From contig ONBK01000014.1 in the NCBI GenBank assembly GCA_900316055.1, positions 1 through 64,000 on the forward strand: a DNA stretch of 64,000 bases, in the 5' to 3' direction. This document shows, in pieces, positions 19,365-28,347 of this stretch. Each line of letters begins with the position of its first letter. Position 1 is the first letter of the stretch. The notes under the pieces are model-generated. The model was not told the origin of the DNA, did not search any database, and saw only the letters and a list, made by a program, of their open reading frames with translations. This DNA comes from an uncultured Bacteroidales bacterium (GTDB taxonomy: Bacteria > Bacteroidota > Bacteroidia > Bacteroidales > P3). Position numbers and translations under genes: made by a program.

Positions 19365-21788
19365 ATGAAAAAGGTTGTATTGTTTCTCGTTGCAGGTTTT
19401 CTGTTGACGGGTGGTTTGCGAGCTGAGAAAGTGTCACCGGAGACAGCATTCACAGTGGCTCGCCATTTTATGGATCGGCAAGGAGTGAGATCCCCGTTGA
19501 CACCGATGAATTGTGGAGTGGAGGAAATGTATCTCTTCGCCGCTGCCGATGGTGGATTCGTGTTGGTGGCCGCTGATGATTGTGTGAGGCCCATTCTTGG
19601 CTATTCGCTCACCGATCGTTTTGCCGACACGTTGCCCGAGCATGTGGCCTCGTGGTTGCAGGGCTACGCCGGGGAAATTGCACTGATGCGTTCGCGTGGC
19701 GAGCAGGCTTCATCGTTGGTTCGCGCAGAATGGGATGTTCTCCTCTCTTCCGACGGCCAGAGACCGCTCTACACCGTGGTGGTGTCACCTATGCTGACGA
19801 CTACCTGGAAGCAGGGCTCGCCCTACAACACGATGTGCCCCACCGATTCGCTGAACCGCAAGACGATTTCGGGCTGTGTGGCCATTGCCATGGCACAAGT
19901 GATGAAATATTGGAACCATCCCGCACAGGGCGTGGGCAGTTATAGCTATTCTACCGCCAATTGTGGCACCATGAGTGCCAACTTCGGCGCCACGACCTAC
20001 GACTGGGCAAACATGACCGACAACCTGACCTCCGTATCGCCGACGGTGAATATCAATGCTGTGGCCCAATTGGTCTACCATGTGGGCGTGGCGGTAAAGA
20101 TGCAGTACGGACGCTCCTCGTCGGGTGCCACTACAGTGTCGAGCAACAACCTGTCCTCTATTACCGGCGAGCGCGCCTTGCGTACCTATTTCAAGTATGA
20201 CAAGGCTTTGCACAGCGTCCGACGCGACGTGATGGGTGACTCCGTGTGGACCGCCCTCCTTGAGGAGGAACTCTTGGCCGGCCGGCCGGTCATCTTCTCG
20301 GGCCGTGATACCTCGGGCGGACATGCCTTCGTTTGCGACGGTGGCAACGATGCCGGCCTCTACCATTTCAATTGGGGCTGGGGGGGCTACTGTGACGGCT
20401 TTTACCAGATTGGGGCCTTGAATCCCGCCCCTGGTGGAGAAGGCGGCAATGCCACAAGCCATTACAATATGGAAAACAAAATGATTATCGGTATCCAGCC
20501 CGACACCGTCCTCACGGGAACCTACACCCTCGCGGCTCTGCCTGAGGATACCCTGTGGGGCAGCGTTACCGGCGGCGGCAACTACAGTTATGGCGACACC
20601 GTGGAACTGACGGCCAATGCCAGTAGCAGTCGCTACCGCTTTTCCCATTGGGACGACGGCATGTGCTACAATCCACGCAACCTCATCATGGGGGGAGACA
20701 GGACGCTCACGGCCGTCTATGATTCCGTCCATGGCGACACTCTGGGCTATACCAGCGACGTCTATGTTACCTCATGGGGCTACAGCACTGCACGCCCCTT
20801 TTATTGGGGCATAAAGCTGGAGCCTGAAGTGTTGGCGGGACATACGCATCTCGATGGAGTGCAGGCGTATGTCAAAGAAGGTACCTATTGGCTGAGGGTG
20901 TACAATGGTGATACGCCTGCAGACTCAACAGTGATGGATTCCCTCTCTTTCATAATAACTGAAGATGGGTGGACTACGCTTGCGTTTGACAGTGTCTTGC
21001 CAATTAATGCAACACAACCTGTGTGGATAACACTCTATAACGACGACATTACATATCCTGCTTGTGCAGGGGTCTATTGTGGTCACCAGCTGGCAGCCTA
21101 TGGCAGTTCCAGCGGCACCTCATGGGAGCTTTCCTCATCGAAACGCTCCTTCCTCATCCGCGGCATCTTTCATACCTCGGAGATATCGCATCAGCTCACT
21201 GTACAGTTGGCCGACAGCAACGCCGGCAGCGTGAGTGGCGGTGGTGTCTATCCCGAAGGGCTGTTTGTTGAGATTGCTGCTACGGCGGCACCCTGCCATA
21301 TCTTCAGCCATTGGAGCGACGGTGTGACGGAGAACCCGCGGGTGGTGATGGTGGACCGAGACACGACATTCACAGCCTATTTCGACACCGTGGTCTTCCA
21401 CGATACCTTGGTGGTCGACGCTGTTGCCAGTTTTCTTTGGGAAGATGTGGCATACGTCGAGAGCGGCATCTATACACATAATTATACCTCTGTGCAGGGG
21501 TGTGACAGTGTCGTGACACTGATACTTACGGTGACGCCTGATACTACGGGCATCGAATGGACAGGGTTGGATGGCGTGATGCTATTCCCGAACCCTACGG
21601 AAGGCATCTTTGCTGTCTCGTCTGACGCTGTGCGTCAGGTGGAACTGCTCGACCTGACGGGGCGCAGGCTAGCCCTCTGGGAAGGGAAACGCGAGATGGA
21701 CATCCAAGACGTACCGGCGGGAATTTATATCGCTCGTGTTGTGACGACGGACGGGCGCACAGGCATTTATCGCATTGTGAAGAAATAA
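19365..21788 (+). CDS. Secreted C10-family cysteine protease (streptopain-like) with T9SS sorting domain
   Basis: 807 residues. Signal peptide at 1-20. A Spi-type inhibitory propeptide spans about residues 20-130. The C10 peptidase core follows, with the catalytic cysteine in ISGCVAIAM (Cys171), the histidine in GGHAFVCDG (His320) and HFNWGWGG just after, as in SpeB. Two Listeria-Bacteroides-like repeat modules with HWDDG and HWSDG motifs follow, at about residues 505-555 and 615-680. The chain ends with a type A T9SS sorting domain (LFPNPTEG, YIARVV, basic tail). It is probably displayed on or released from the surface. The substrate is unknown. It precedes a bidirectional terminator. Confidence 0.92.
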   Translation: MKKVVLFLVAGFLLTGGLRAEKVSPETAFTVARHFMDRQGVRSPLTPMNCGVEEMYLFAAADGGFVLVAADDCVRPILGYSLTDRFADTLPEHVASWLQGYAGEIALMRSRGEQASSLVRAEWDVLLSSDGQRPLYTVVVSPMLTTTWKQGSPYNTMCPTDSLNRKTISGCVAIAMAQVMKYWNHPAQGVGSYSYSTANCGTMSANFGATTYDWANMTDNLTSVSPTVNINAVAQLVYHVGVAVKMQYGRSSSGATTVSSNNLSSITGERALRTYFKYDKALHSVRRDVMGDSVWTALLEEELLAGRPVIFSGRDTSGGHAFVCDGGNDAGLYHFNWGWGGYCDGFYQIGALNPAPGGEGGNATSHYNMENKMIIGIQPDTVLTGTYTLAALPEDTLWGSVTGGGNYSYGDTVELTANASSSRYRFSHWDDGMCYNPRNLIMGGDRTLTAVYDSVHGDTLGYTSDVYVTSWGYSTARPFYWGIKLEPEVLAGHTHLDGVQAYVKEGTYWLRVYNGDTPADSTVMDSLSFIITEDGWTTLAFDSVLPINATQPVWITLYNDDITYPACAGVYCGHQLAAYGSSSGTSWELSSSKRSFLIRGIFHTSEISHQLTVQLADSNAGSVSGGGVYPEGLFVEIAATAAPCHIFSHWSDGVTENPRVVMVDRDTTFTAYFDTVVFHDTLVVDAVASFLWEDVAYVESGIYTHNYTSVQGCDSVVTLILTVTPDTTGIEWTGLDGVMLFPNPTEGIFAVSSDAVRQVELLDLTGRRLALWEGKREMDIQDVPAGIYIARVVTTDGRTGIYRIVKK

Positions 21789-21837
21789 TGTTGTTTTTCT
21801 GCCTGTGTTTGCAAATTGAACCTCTGTTTCAAAAAAG

Positions 21838-21864
21838 AAAGCCTCGAGAATTTCTCGAGGCTTT
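21838..21864. terminator. Bidirectional terminator between the C10 protease and rpsU
   Basis: Perfect stem AAAGCCTCGAG/CTCGAGGCTTT with a 5-nt loop, and A- and T-rich flanks on both sides. It serves the converging protease gene and the rpmB-rpsU transcript. Confidence 0.87.
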
Positions 21865-21907
21865 TCCTTTCCAATGCGTTGTTTCCAATCGCGGTTGAGA
21901 TGTTGGC

Positions 21908-22105
21908 TTATTTGTCGAGCTCGGCTTGACGCAGGTGCTGGACGTAGATGGCCTTGAGTCTCTTCTCGCGGTTGATGACACTGGGCTTGGTGAACTTCTG
22001 GCGCTCGCGCAGCTCTTTCACCACGCCGGTCTTCTCGAATTTGCGTTTCAGTTTCTTGAGGGCTCTTTCGAGGTTGTCACCTTCTTTAATAGGAACTACG
22101 ATCAT
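21908..22105 (-). CDS. rpsU: 30S ribosomal protein S21
   Basis: 65 residues, basic. The family opening IVVPIKEGDNLERALKKLK is intact and the chain ends in a basic tail as usual. It lies 62 nt downstream of rpmB on the same strand and is probably cotranscribed with it. In Bacteroides rpsU usually precedes the tRNA-tuf cluster; here it lies 20 kb away, so local order has changed. Confidence 0.95.
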   Translation of the reverse strand: MIVVPIKEGDNLERALKKLKRKFEKTGVVKELRERQKFTKPSVINREKRLKAIYVQHLRQAELDK

Positions 22106-22167
22106 TGTTAATACCTCTTTCTTTGTTTAAGGTTAATACTAATTGTTATTTAAGACTTATTGTCTTC

Positions 22168-22407
22168 TTAGAACATCAGGTGGCCCTGGGCGGCGGCGTC
22201 ATTCAAAGCGGCGATGATGCCTTTCTTGTTGATGATGCGCATGCCTTTGGCGGAGACCTTCAGGGTGATCCACATATCCTCTTCAGGAATGTAGAATTTC
22301 TTGGTCTGCAGGTTGGGGCTGAAGGTGCGTTTGGTGTGGATACGGGAATGCGACACGTTGTTTCCCACAATCACTTTCTTTCCGGTAATTTCACATTTCT
22401 TTGACAT
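22168..22407 (-). CDS. rpmB: 50S ribosomal protein L28
   Basis: 79 residues. Begins SKKCEITGKK and has the conserved NNVSHSRIHTKRTFSPNLQ block. No zinc-binding CxxC pair is present. In many Bacteroidales it is followed by rpmG; here rpsU follows instead. It is preceded by a consensus promoter at 22482-22512. Confidence 0.96.
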   Translation of the reverse strand: MSKKCEITGKKVIVGNNVSHSRIHTKRTFSPNLQTKKFYIPEEDMWITLKVSAKGMRIINKKGIIAALNDAAAQGHLMF

Positions 22408-22481
22408 TGTAGTATAATTTTTATTGTTTTTATACGTTATTTAATCTGTTTTCGTCCTTTTTTAGAGGCGAAAAACGGGTG

Positions 22482-22512
22482 CAAAAGTACCACCTTTTTC
22501 TAAACTGACAAA
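22482..22512 (-). promoter_or_regulatory. Promoter of rpmB-rpsU, minus strand
   Basis: On the minus strand TTTG (22512-22509), 19 nt, then TACTTTTG (22489-22482) followed by C: an exact consensus. The rest of the 22408-22670 gap is A/T-rich with no other feature I can support. Confidence 0.8.
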
Positions 22513-22670
22513 ACCTTTTTGCTTCTGGAATTGGCTTTTTAAATATTTTTAACATTTAATTATTCATAATTTACTGATAATATGGTAATAATGTAAAAGT
22601 GTGAAACGGATTTTAACATAGTTTTTTCAGTAACTTAGGAAGGGAAAAGGCGTAAAAAACGGTAAGAGAA

Positions 22671-23729
22671 ATGGTTTTTTTGCAGAAATTGTACACTTGG
22701 TATGACGACTTCGGACGCACGCTCCCATGGAGAGGTATTGATGATCCCTATCGCATCTGGTTGTCGGAAATTATCCTTCAGCAAACGAGAATAGAACAGG
22801 GGAGGGACTACTATCTGCGTTTTGTGGAGGCCTTCCCTACGGTGAACGACTTGGCAGCGGCCTCAGAAGAGCAGGTCCTGCGTCTCTGGCAAGGGTTGGG
22901 GTACTACTCGCGTGCGCGCAATCTGCATGCTGCCGCGATATATATTAAAGATGAGTGCGGTGGAGTGTTTCCCTCGACCTACGAAGGTATACTGAAACTC
23001 AAAGGCGTGGGTCGCTACACAGCTGCTGCCATTGCGTCGTTTGCCTACCGTTTGCCGCATCCCGTCATTGATGGCAACGTTTACCGTTTTATCAGTCGCC
23101 TTAATGGTATTGCTACCCCTATCGCCACCGATGCCGCCTACAATGAGTTCGAGGCTTTGCTGCTGAAACGGATGGATTGGCAGCGTCCCGACCGTTTCAA
23201 TGCTGCCTTGATGGATTTCGGTTCATTGCAGTGCAAACCGCAACCCGACTGCGGCGTATGCCCATTCTCCGACGAGTGCGTGGCGTTGCGGACCGGACGT
23301 GTTGATGTGTTGCCTGTCAAAGCCAAGAAGGCCAAGCCCAAGGATCGGTGGTTTTACTATTTCGTCTTCCGTTGGAAAGAAGACGGCATTGAACATACGT
23401 TAGTGGAACAGCGAGAAGGGAAAGATATTTGGCGCGGCCTCTATCAATTTCCGCTGCTGGAGACGGAACAGGAATTGTCCGACAAAGAATTGACAAATTC
23501 CGCCACCTTTTTCGTTAAAGATTTTTTTCACCTCACATCTCTCACCTTTCACCTTTCTCCCGTCTTCCTCCACCAACTCACTCACCGCACCATTCACGCC
23601 CGTTTTTTGAAAGCCGAACTCCCGTCCCGTCCACCACTTTTGCCCGAAAAAACGACCCCCATAGCCGTAGGCGAGATAAAAAATATCCCAGTATCAAGAT
23701 TGATTGATAGATATTTGCAATCTTTGTGA
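22671..23729 (+). CDS. mutY: A/G-specific adenine DNA glycosylase
   Basis: 352 residues. Removes adenine mispaired with 8-oxoguanine. The HhH-GPD core has the catalytic glutamate in SEIILQQT (E33), the hairpin LKGVGRYTAAA (110-120) and the catalytic aspartate in VIDGNVYRF (D134). The 4Fe-4S cysteines are C188, C194, C197 and C203, spaced 5-2-5, one residue shorter than the usual 6-2-5. The C-terminal NUDIX-like domain (from about residue 225) that reads 8-oxoG is present but contains a heptad repeat. ssb follows on the same strand. Confidence 0.93.
   Translation: MVFLQKLYTWYDDFGRTLPWRGIDDPYRIWLSEIILQQTRIEQGRDYYLRFVEAFPTVNDLAAASEEQVLRLWQGLGYYSRARNLHAAAIYIKDECGGVFPSTYEGILKLKGVGRYTAAAIASFAYRLPHPVIDGNVYRFISRLNGIATPIATDAAYNEFEALLLKRMDWQRPDRFNAALMDFGSLQCKPQPDCGVCPFSDECVALRTGRVDVLPVKAKKAKPKDRWFYYFVFRWKEDGIEHTLVEQREGKDIWRGLYQFPLLETEQELSDKELTNSATFFVKDFFHLTSLTFHLSPVFLHQLTHRTIHARFLKAELPSRPPLLPEKTTPIAVGEIKNIPVSRLIDRYLQSL
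23524..23572. repeat. Heptad repeat, coding copy inside mutY (unit like CACCTTT)
   Basis: Units start every 7 nt from 23524 to about 23566, most clearly those at 23531, 23538, 23545 and 23552. They encode FHLTSLT followed by FHLSPVF, a direct 7-residue repeat, at about residues 287-300 of MutY. The same nucleotide unit in the same frame builds part of the Skp signal peptide at 40780. Confidence 0.72.
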
Positions 23730-23817
23730 ATATCTTTATTTCGCGGTATCGGAAAAAAGTGGTAATTTCGCGGTCTCATTTTAGGTAAATATTAGGTAAA
23801 AAAACCAAAGAAAAAGT

Positions 23818-24249
23818 ATGATTGGAGTAAACAAAGTTATCCTGGTAGGAAATGTTGGAAGAATTCCGGATGTAGTCACTTTCCCCTCCGAGGGAGCCAC
23901 GCCTGTGAAGAAGGCTTCGTTCCCTCTCGCCACAACAGAGTACCGTCGTAACCGAGACAACGAAAGAGTAGAAATTACTGAATGGCACAATGTGGTGTGC
24001 TGGCGTGGTCTGGCTGATATCGCTGAGCGCATCCTCCACAAAGGTGCCCAAATTTATATTGAAGGTCGCCTGCAGAGCCGTACTTGGGAAGATAAGGAAG
24101 GCAACAAGCGTCATGTCACCGAGGTGGTGGCCGACAACCTGCTGCTCCTTTCTGGCCGTCAGCGCGGCGAAGAGGCCCAGCAGGTGAACAATCCGTTGAT
24201 GGACATTATCAATAACGACACCGAGCCGCTGGGCGATCTCCCGTTCTAA
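23818..24249 (+). CDS. ssb: Single-stranded DNA-binding protein
   Basis: 143 residues, one OB fold with the opening VNKVILVGNVGR and the segment TEWHNVVCW. The short glutamine-containing linker leads to the acidic interaction tip GDLPF, which recruits repair and replication partners. It begins 88 nt after mutY, in a gap with two nearly identical ATTTCGCGGT stretches, and ends at a bidirectional terminator. Confidence 0.94.
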   Translation: MIGVNKVILVGNVGRIPDVVTFPSEGATPVKKASFPLATTEYRRNRDNERVEITEWHNVVCWRGLADIAERILHKGAQIYIEGRLQSRTWEDKEGNKRHVTEVVADNLLLLSGRQRGEEAQQVNNPLMDIINNDTEPLGDLPF

Positions 24250-24262
24250 ATGAAAAAATAAA

Positions 24263-24292
24263 ACAGGCTCCTGCCTCATGGCAGGAGCCTGT
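24263..24292. terminator. Bidirectional terminator between ssb and pgi
   Basis: Perfect 13-bp stem ACAGGCTCCTGCC (24263-24275) with its complement at 24280-24292, TCAT loop. It serves two converging genes. Confidence 0.88.
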
Positions 24293-24310
24293 ATATGATG
24301 CTCTTTCTGT

Positions 24311-25618
24311 TTAGAAACCAGGTTTTCCGAGCAGACGGAACATGTTCTTTTTGTAGGCCTCCACGCCGGGCTGGTCGAAGGGGTTGACACCGAGGGTGTA
24401 GCCGCTGACACCGCAGGCGAATTCGAAGAAGTAAATCAGTTGGCCGAGTACATACTCGTCGATACGCTCCACCTCCAGTTCTACCACAGGTACTCCGCCT
24501 GAAACGTGAGCCTCGATAGTGCCCTGCATGGCGCAGTCGTTGATTTCAGTGAGACTTTTGTTGACCAGATAGTTGATGCCGTCGAGGTTCTTCTCGTCAG
24601 TAGGTACAGGCACATGGGTGGCAGGTTTTTTCACATGCAGCATGGTTTCCATCATTAGGCGTTCGCCGTCTTGCACATACTGACCCATGGAATGCAGGTC
24701 GGTGGTGATGCTTAGGCTGTGGGGCAGCAGGCCTTTGTGCTCTTTACCTTCGCTCTCGCCGTAGAGCTGTTTCCACCATTCTGCCAAATAGCGCAGGTTG
24801 GGCAGGCTGCTCACCAGCATTTCCACCTTTACCCCATTGCGATAGAGAAGATTGCGGACAGCAGCGTACATCAGGGCCGGATTTTCCTCAAGGGATTCTT
24901 TCTCGATGCAGATTTTGCGCATGTCACGGGCGCCTTGCATTAGTCGGTCGACATCGAAGCCGGCCATGGCGATGGGGAGCAGGCCCACGGGGGTGAGTAC
25001 TGAGAAGCGACCTCCCACATTGTCGGGAATCACATACATCGGGTAGCCTTCCTGCACTGCGATTTCGTGAAGGGCACCTTTGCGGGCATCGGTGATGGCC
25101 ACGATACGCTGGCGGGCCTCTTCTTTGCCGTATTTCTTTTCTAAATGGGCTTTCACGATACGGAACGCTACTGCGGGCTCGGTGGTGGTGCCTGACTTGG
25201 AAATGACGGCGACGCTGTAGTCCTCGCGGTCCAGTAGTGACAGCAATTGGCTGTAGTAGTCCTCGCCAAGGGTGTGGCCGGCATAGACAATATAAGGTTT
25301 TTCACCCCGCACCATAGAGGCGAACTCCGATTGCAGGGCTTCGATGACCATACGGGCGCCGAGGTAGGAACCACCGATGCCGATGACCACAAAGACCTTG
25401 CTCTTTGCACTCAGTCGTTGGGCATCCGCTTTCAGACGGCTGAATTCTTCGCGGTCAAAATCTTCCGGGAGATTCACCCATCCAAGGAAGTCGTTGCCTG
25501 CAGCATCCCCTTTTAAGAGGTGCTCTTTGGCCTTTTTGACCTCGGGGAGGATTTGATTGATAGCCTCTTGACCGAGATTACTGGGCAAATGGCCTGTTTT
25601 TACGCTAAAAAGTTCCAT
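24311..25618 (-). CDS. pgi: Glucose-6-phosphate isomerase
   Basis: 435 residues. Interconverts glucose 6-phosphate and fructose 6-phosphate in the cytosol. The sugar-phosphate-binding block GIGGSYLGARMVIEAL is near residue 80; ISKSGTTTEPAVAFR follows near residue 140 and GGRFSVLTPVGLLP near residue 200. The length is typical of the shorter bacterial form. It is monocistronic. The 25619-25853 gap to ompA is A/T-rich and holds only the ompA promoter box. Confidence 0.95.
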   Translation of the reverse strand: MELFSVKTGHLPSNLGQEAINQILPEVKKAKEHLLKGDAAGNDFLGWVNLPEDFDREEFSRLKADAQRLSAKSKVFVVIGIGGSYLGARMVIEALQSEFASMVRGEKPYIVYAGHTLGEDYYSQLLSLLDREDYSVAVISKSGTTTEPAVAFRIVKAHLEKKYGKEEARQRIVAITDARKGALHEIAVQEGYPMYVIPDNVGGRFSVLTPVGLLPIAMAGFDVDRLMQGARDMRKICIEKESLEENPALMYAAVRNLLYRNGVKVEMLVSSLPNLRYLAEWWKQLYGESEGKEHKGLLPHSLSITTDLHSMGQYVQDGERLMMETMLHVKKPATHVPVPTDEKNLDGINYLVNKSLTEINDCAMQGTIEAHVSGGVPVVELEVERIDEYVLGQLIYFFEFACGVSGYTLGVNPFDQPGVEAYKKNMFRLLGKPGF

Positions 25619-25764
25619 ATTTTTGCTTGTTTTTTGGTGTAAATTCCTATTTTTTAGGCTCTAAAACGATGTTTTAAGAAAAATTTTCAAATCGTAACTT
25701 CAATATTTACATGTGGTTAACGAAAAAGAAGAAAAAATATTTTTTATGTTTGAAAAAAAATATG

Positions 25765-25772
25765 TAATTTTG
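25765..25772 (+). promoter_or_regulatory. Promoter -7 box of the OmpA-family gene
   Basis: TAATTTTG followed by C is an exact -7 element; a TTTG lies 12 nt upstream, closer than usual. The leader is about 75 nt long. Confidence 0.6.
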
Positions 25773-25853
25773 CACATGATTTCTATAGTGTAGGTATTGT
25801 AGATATCAAAGAACAAACGGATAAAAATATAATAACTATTAAAAATTTTTAAT

Positions 25854-27113
25854 ATGATGAAAAAATTAATCAAAGTGGGCGTCGTGATGTCGCTTCTGCT
25901 GACTTCCACGAGTGCCTTTGCTCAGGAAAAGGCCGAGTATCCCAACTACGGCTTCTGGAGCAACTGGTCGATTGGTTTCGGTCCTGCCGTTACCTGGCAG
26001 TTGGGTCAGCACTCGTGGGATAACAATGCTCCCAACACCCGTGACCTTTGGAGACGTTCCATCAACGTGGGTGCCGACCTCTTCGCTCAGAAGGAGTTGA
26101 ACCATGTGTGGGATTTCCGTTTCCGTTTCTCTGTCCCCACCTTCTGGCGCGGTCGTCCGGACAATGATGGCGATTTCATGAACCGTTTCGTCACCATGAC
26201 CGCCGAGTTGATGTTCTCCATCAACAACGCTATCTATGGCTACAACCCCGACTGCCACCACAGTTGGTATCTCTTCGGTGGTGCCGGTGGAGCTTATGTC
26301 AAAACTCCCTCTGGCTCCAAGTATGCTGGCAGCGACATGGGCAAGGTTATGCTCGACATCAATGCCGGTCTTGGTTACAATGTCGACCTCTGCGAGAAAT
26401 GGAGTTTCTATGCTGAGGCAGAGATGAACTTCAATGACTGGCCCACTCCTTGGGACAACTTCATGGATTGGAACTATGTCCATGCTACCTTCCACACTGG
26501 CCTGATGTACAACTTCGGTCTCACCGAGGCTGACAAGAATATCCAGGCTCAGAAGAGCACCCTCACCCAGGAGAACTTCAACGCCCTCAACTCGCAGGTC
26601 AACAACCTCGAGCGTCAGGTTGCCAACTCCCGCAACAACGAGAAGAAACTCGAGAACCGCATCGCCGAGCTCGAGGATCAGCTCGCCAAGGCTCTCGCCC
26701 AGGGTGGCAAGGGTGGCAACAACGCTGCTGCCGATAGCCTCCAGGCTGTCATCGACAAGATTAAAGCTGACCAGCTCACCTTCTACGCTATGCCTTTCTC
26801 CGTCCTCTATGCTGTCGACGACTGGAAAGTCTCCGACGAGGAAGAGGCTAAGGTCAAAGCCGTTGCTCGCGTCCTGAAAGACAACTCCGACGTTAAAATC
26901 ATTGTTGTTGGTTTCGCCGACTACACTGGCAGCGATGCTTACAACATGAAGCTCTCTGAGAAGCGCGCCAACGAGGTCAAGCGTCTCCTTGTGAAACGTT
27001 ATGGCATCGCCGAGGATCGCATCTCCGTCGACTACAAGGGTAAGAGTGTTGCCTTCGGCGACATCCAGTACGCCCTCAACCGTCGCGTCAGCTTCTATCG
27101 CGTGATTGAATAG
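25854..27113 (+). CDS. OmpA-family outer membrane protein
   Basis: 419 residues. Signal peptide ends at AFAQ (about residue 24). An eight-stranded barrel-like domain with many aromatic strand ends spans about residues 30-220. A coiled coil (about 225-285, rich in N, E and L) follows. The C-terminal OmpA domain binds peptidoglycan and includes VVGFADYTGSDAYNMKLSEKRA. Known of the family: it tethers the outer membrane to peptidoglycan and is highly expressed; the even use of abundant codons fits this. It stands alone and ends at a terminator shared with the converging operon. Confidence 0.9.
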   Translation: MMKKLIKVGVVMSLLLTSTSAFAQEKAEYPNYGFWSNWSIGFGPAVTWQLGQHSWDNNAPNTRDLWRRSINVGADLFAQKELNHVWDFRFRFSVPTFWRGRPDNDGDFMNRFVTMTAELMFSINNAIYGYNPDCHHSWYLFGGAGGAYVKTPSGSKYAGSDMGKVMLDINAGLGYNVDLCEKWSFYAEAEMNFNDWPTPWDNFMDWNYVHATFHTGLMYNFGLTEADKNIQAQKSTLTQENFNALNSQVNNLERQVANSRNNEKKLENRIAELEDQLAKALAQGGKGGNNAAADSLQAVIDKIKADQLTFYAMPFSVLYAVDDWKVSDEEEAKVKAVARVLKDNSDVKIIVVGFADYTGSDAYNMKLSEKRANEVKRLLVKRYGIAEDRISVDYKGKSVAFGDIQYALNRRVSFYRVIE

Positions 27114-27137
27114 TTCCACTGAACTATAAAAAACCTT

Positions 27138-27167
27138 GAGCGGGATTTCCTTTCGGAAGTCCCGCTC
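27138..27167. terminator. Bidirectional terminator between two OmpA-family genes
   Basis: Stem GAGCGGGA/TCCCGCTC extended by TTCC/GGAA, with a T-rich tail on the plus strand and TTTTTT on the minus strand (AAAAAA at 27128-27133). Confidence 0.85.
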
Positions 27168-27198
27168 TTATTTTGTGTTCTTTATTGTCAGTCGGTGG

Positions 27199-28347
27199 CT
27201 ATCGACTCAGCACCTTATATTCTACACGACGGTTCTTTTGCCGTCCTTCGGCGCTGTTGTTGTCGGCTACAGGTTCACTCTTTCCGAACCCCTTCCATGA
27301 CAGGCGGCTCCTATCGATGCCCATATTCACCAGATGCTCAACAACGGACTTTGCCCGGTTCTCCGATAACTTCTGGTTGTGCTCAACGGTCCCTTGATTG
27401 TCGGTATGTCCGCGCAGTTCGATAGCCATTGAGGGATTTCGCTCGAGTAACTCTTTCAACTTGACTATTTCGTTGTATGATTGCTGTAGCACTTCACTTT
27501 TGTCTATGGCGAAATAAATGTTCTCAAGCAGTACAACCTCGCCAACCTCGGGGACTGTTGCTATCAGTGTCTCGGGTTCGGTTTGGAGAGGCTCTTCTTC
27601 AATGCAGGTAACGCTTATATCATCAATATAATAGTAAGCACCATGAAGAGGGGTGTTCCCGTCTCGGGTGGAGACGACTCTCGATTTGTTGAAGGGGAAG
27701 AAGTTGCCTATAGTAAGAAATTCCTCTCCTCCTTCGGCTGTGAATTCACCGCTGACTTCCATCCATTCTTTGGTGTCCGTCAAGGGCCTCTCTCGGGGAT
27801 TGACAACCTGGGGTTTAAAGTATACGGCGATGGATTGTGCCCCTTGGTCGCCAAGGTCAATGGTCTCACGCTGCATCACTATACCTAAGGTGCTGTCTTC
27901 AATACATTCTTTGGTAAATAGGGCTCCGAGGGTTGCTACCGCATGAGGCGACTTCTCCGATAGGCTCACCCAGAAGCTGACTCTGTAATGTTTCCCGGCC
28001 ATGAGGGGTGACTTGAGGCGTGTCTGTAGGTACTCGCGGTATTGCTCCCGTGAGCAGTAGATGCCACAATAGGCTTCTCCGCTTCGGGCGGATTGGTAAC
28101 CCAATTTATTCAGAGGGACCGAGCATTCGCGCTTTCCGCAAGAGTTGAAATAGTCGCTGCTGCCGCCGGTGGGTTGCCACCAGGCGTCAACCTCTTGCAT
28201 TACTCCCAAAGCCTCAATGTGCTGGGGACACTCTCGATGCTCCTCGAATGATGGGTTATACACCATGTTATCAGGTGTTTGTGAAAAAACCGATGTCGAT
28301 GGGAGTAAAAGCAGAAAACTTATGATGGTTCTCCAATGGTATTTCAT
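27199..28347 (-). CDS. OmpA-family protein with N-terminal carbohydrate-binding-like domain
   Basis: 382 residues. Signal peptide ends at VFSQ (about residue 23). Residues about 27-245 resemble a jelly-roll domain, with NPSFEEHRECP at the start and YYIDDISVTCIEEE at the end, an arrangement common in Bacteroidota gliding or surface proteins. A linker leads to a C-terminal OmpA peptidoglycan-binding domain with ELRGHTDNQGTVEHNQKLSENRA. It is the last gene of a purN-GT4-ompA transcript, with an ATGA overlap to the glycosyltransferase. The role of the N-terminal domain is inferred. Confidence 0.85.
   Translation of the reverse strand: MKYHWRTIISFLLLLPSTSVFSQTPDNMVYNPSFEEHRECPQHIEALGVMQEVDAWWQPTGGSSDYFNSCGKRECSVPLNKLGYQSARSGEAYCGIYCSREQYREYLQTRLKSPLMAGKHYRVSFWVSLSEKSPHAVATLGALFTKECIEDSTLGIVMQRETIDLGDQGAQSIAVYFKPQVVNPRERPLTDTKEWMEVSGEFTAEGGEEFLTIGNFFPFNKSRVVSTRDGNTPLHGAYYYIDDISVTCIEEEPLQTEPETLIATVPEVGEVVLLENIYFAIDKSEVLQQSYNEIVKLKELLERNPSMAIELRGHTDNQGTVEHNQKLSENRAKSVVEHLVNMGIDRSRLSWKGFGKSEPVADNNSAEGRQKNRRVEYKVLSR

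Noticed and set aside
23740..23780. Two ATTTCGCGGT stretches before ssb as an operator
   Set aside because: Only two imperfect copies 25 bp apart; could be chance or part of a promoter.
25866..27119. Long minus-strand frame opposite the OmpA gene
   Set aside because: Shadow frame; the plus-strand protein has a signal peptide and an OmpA domain.
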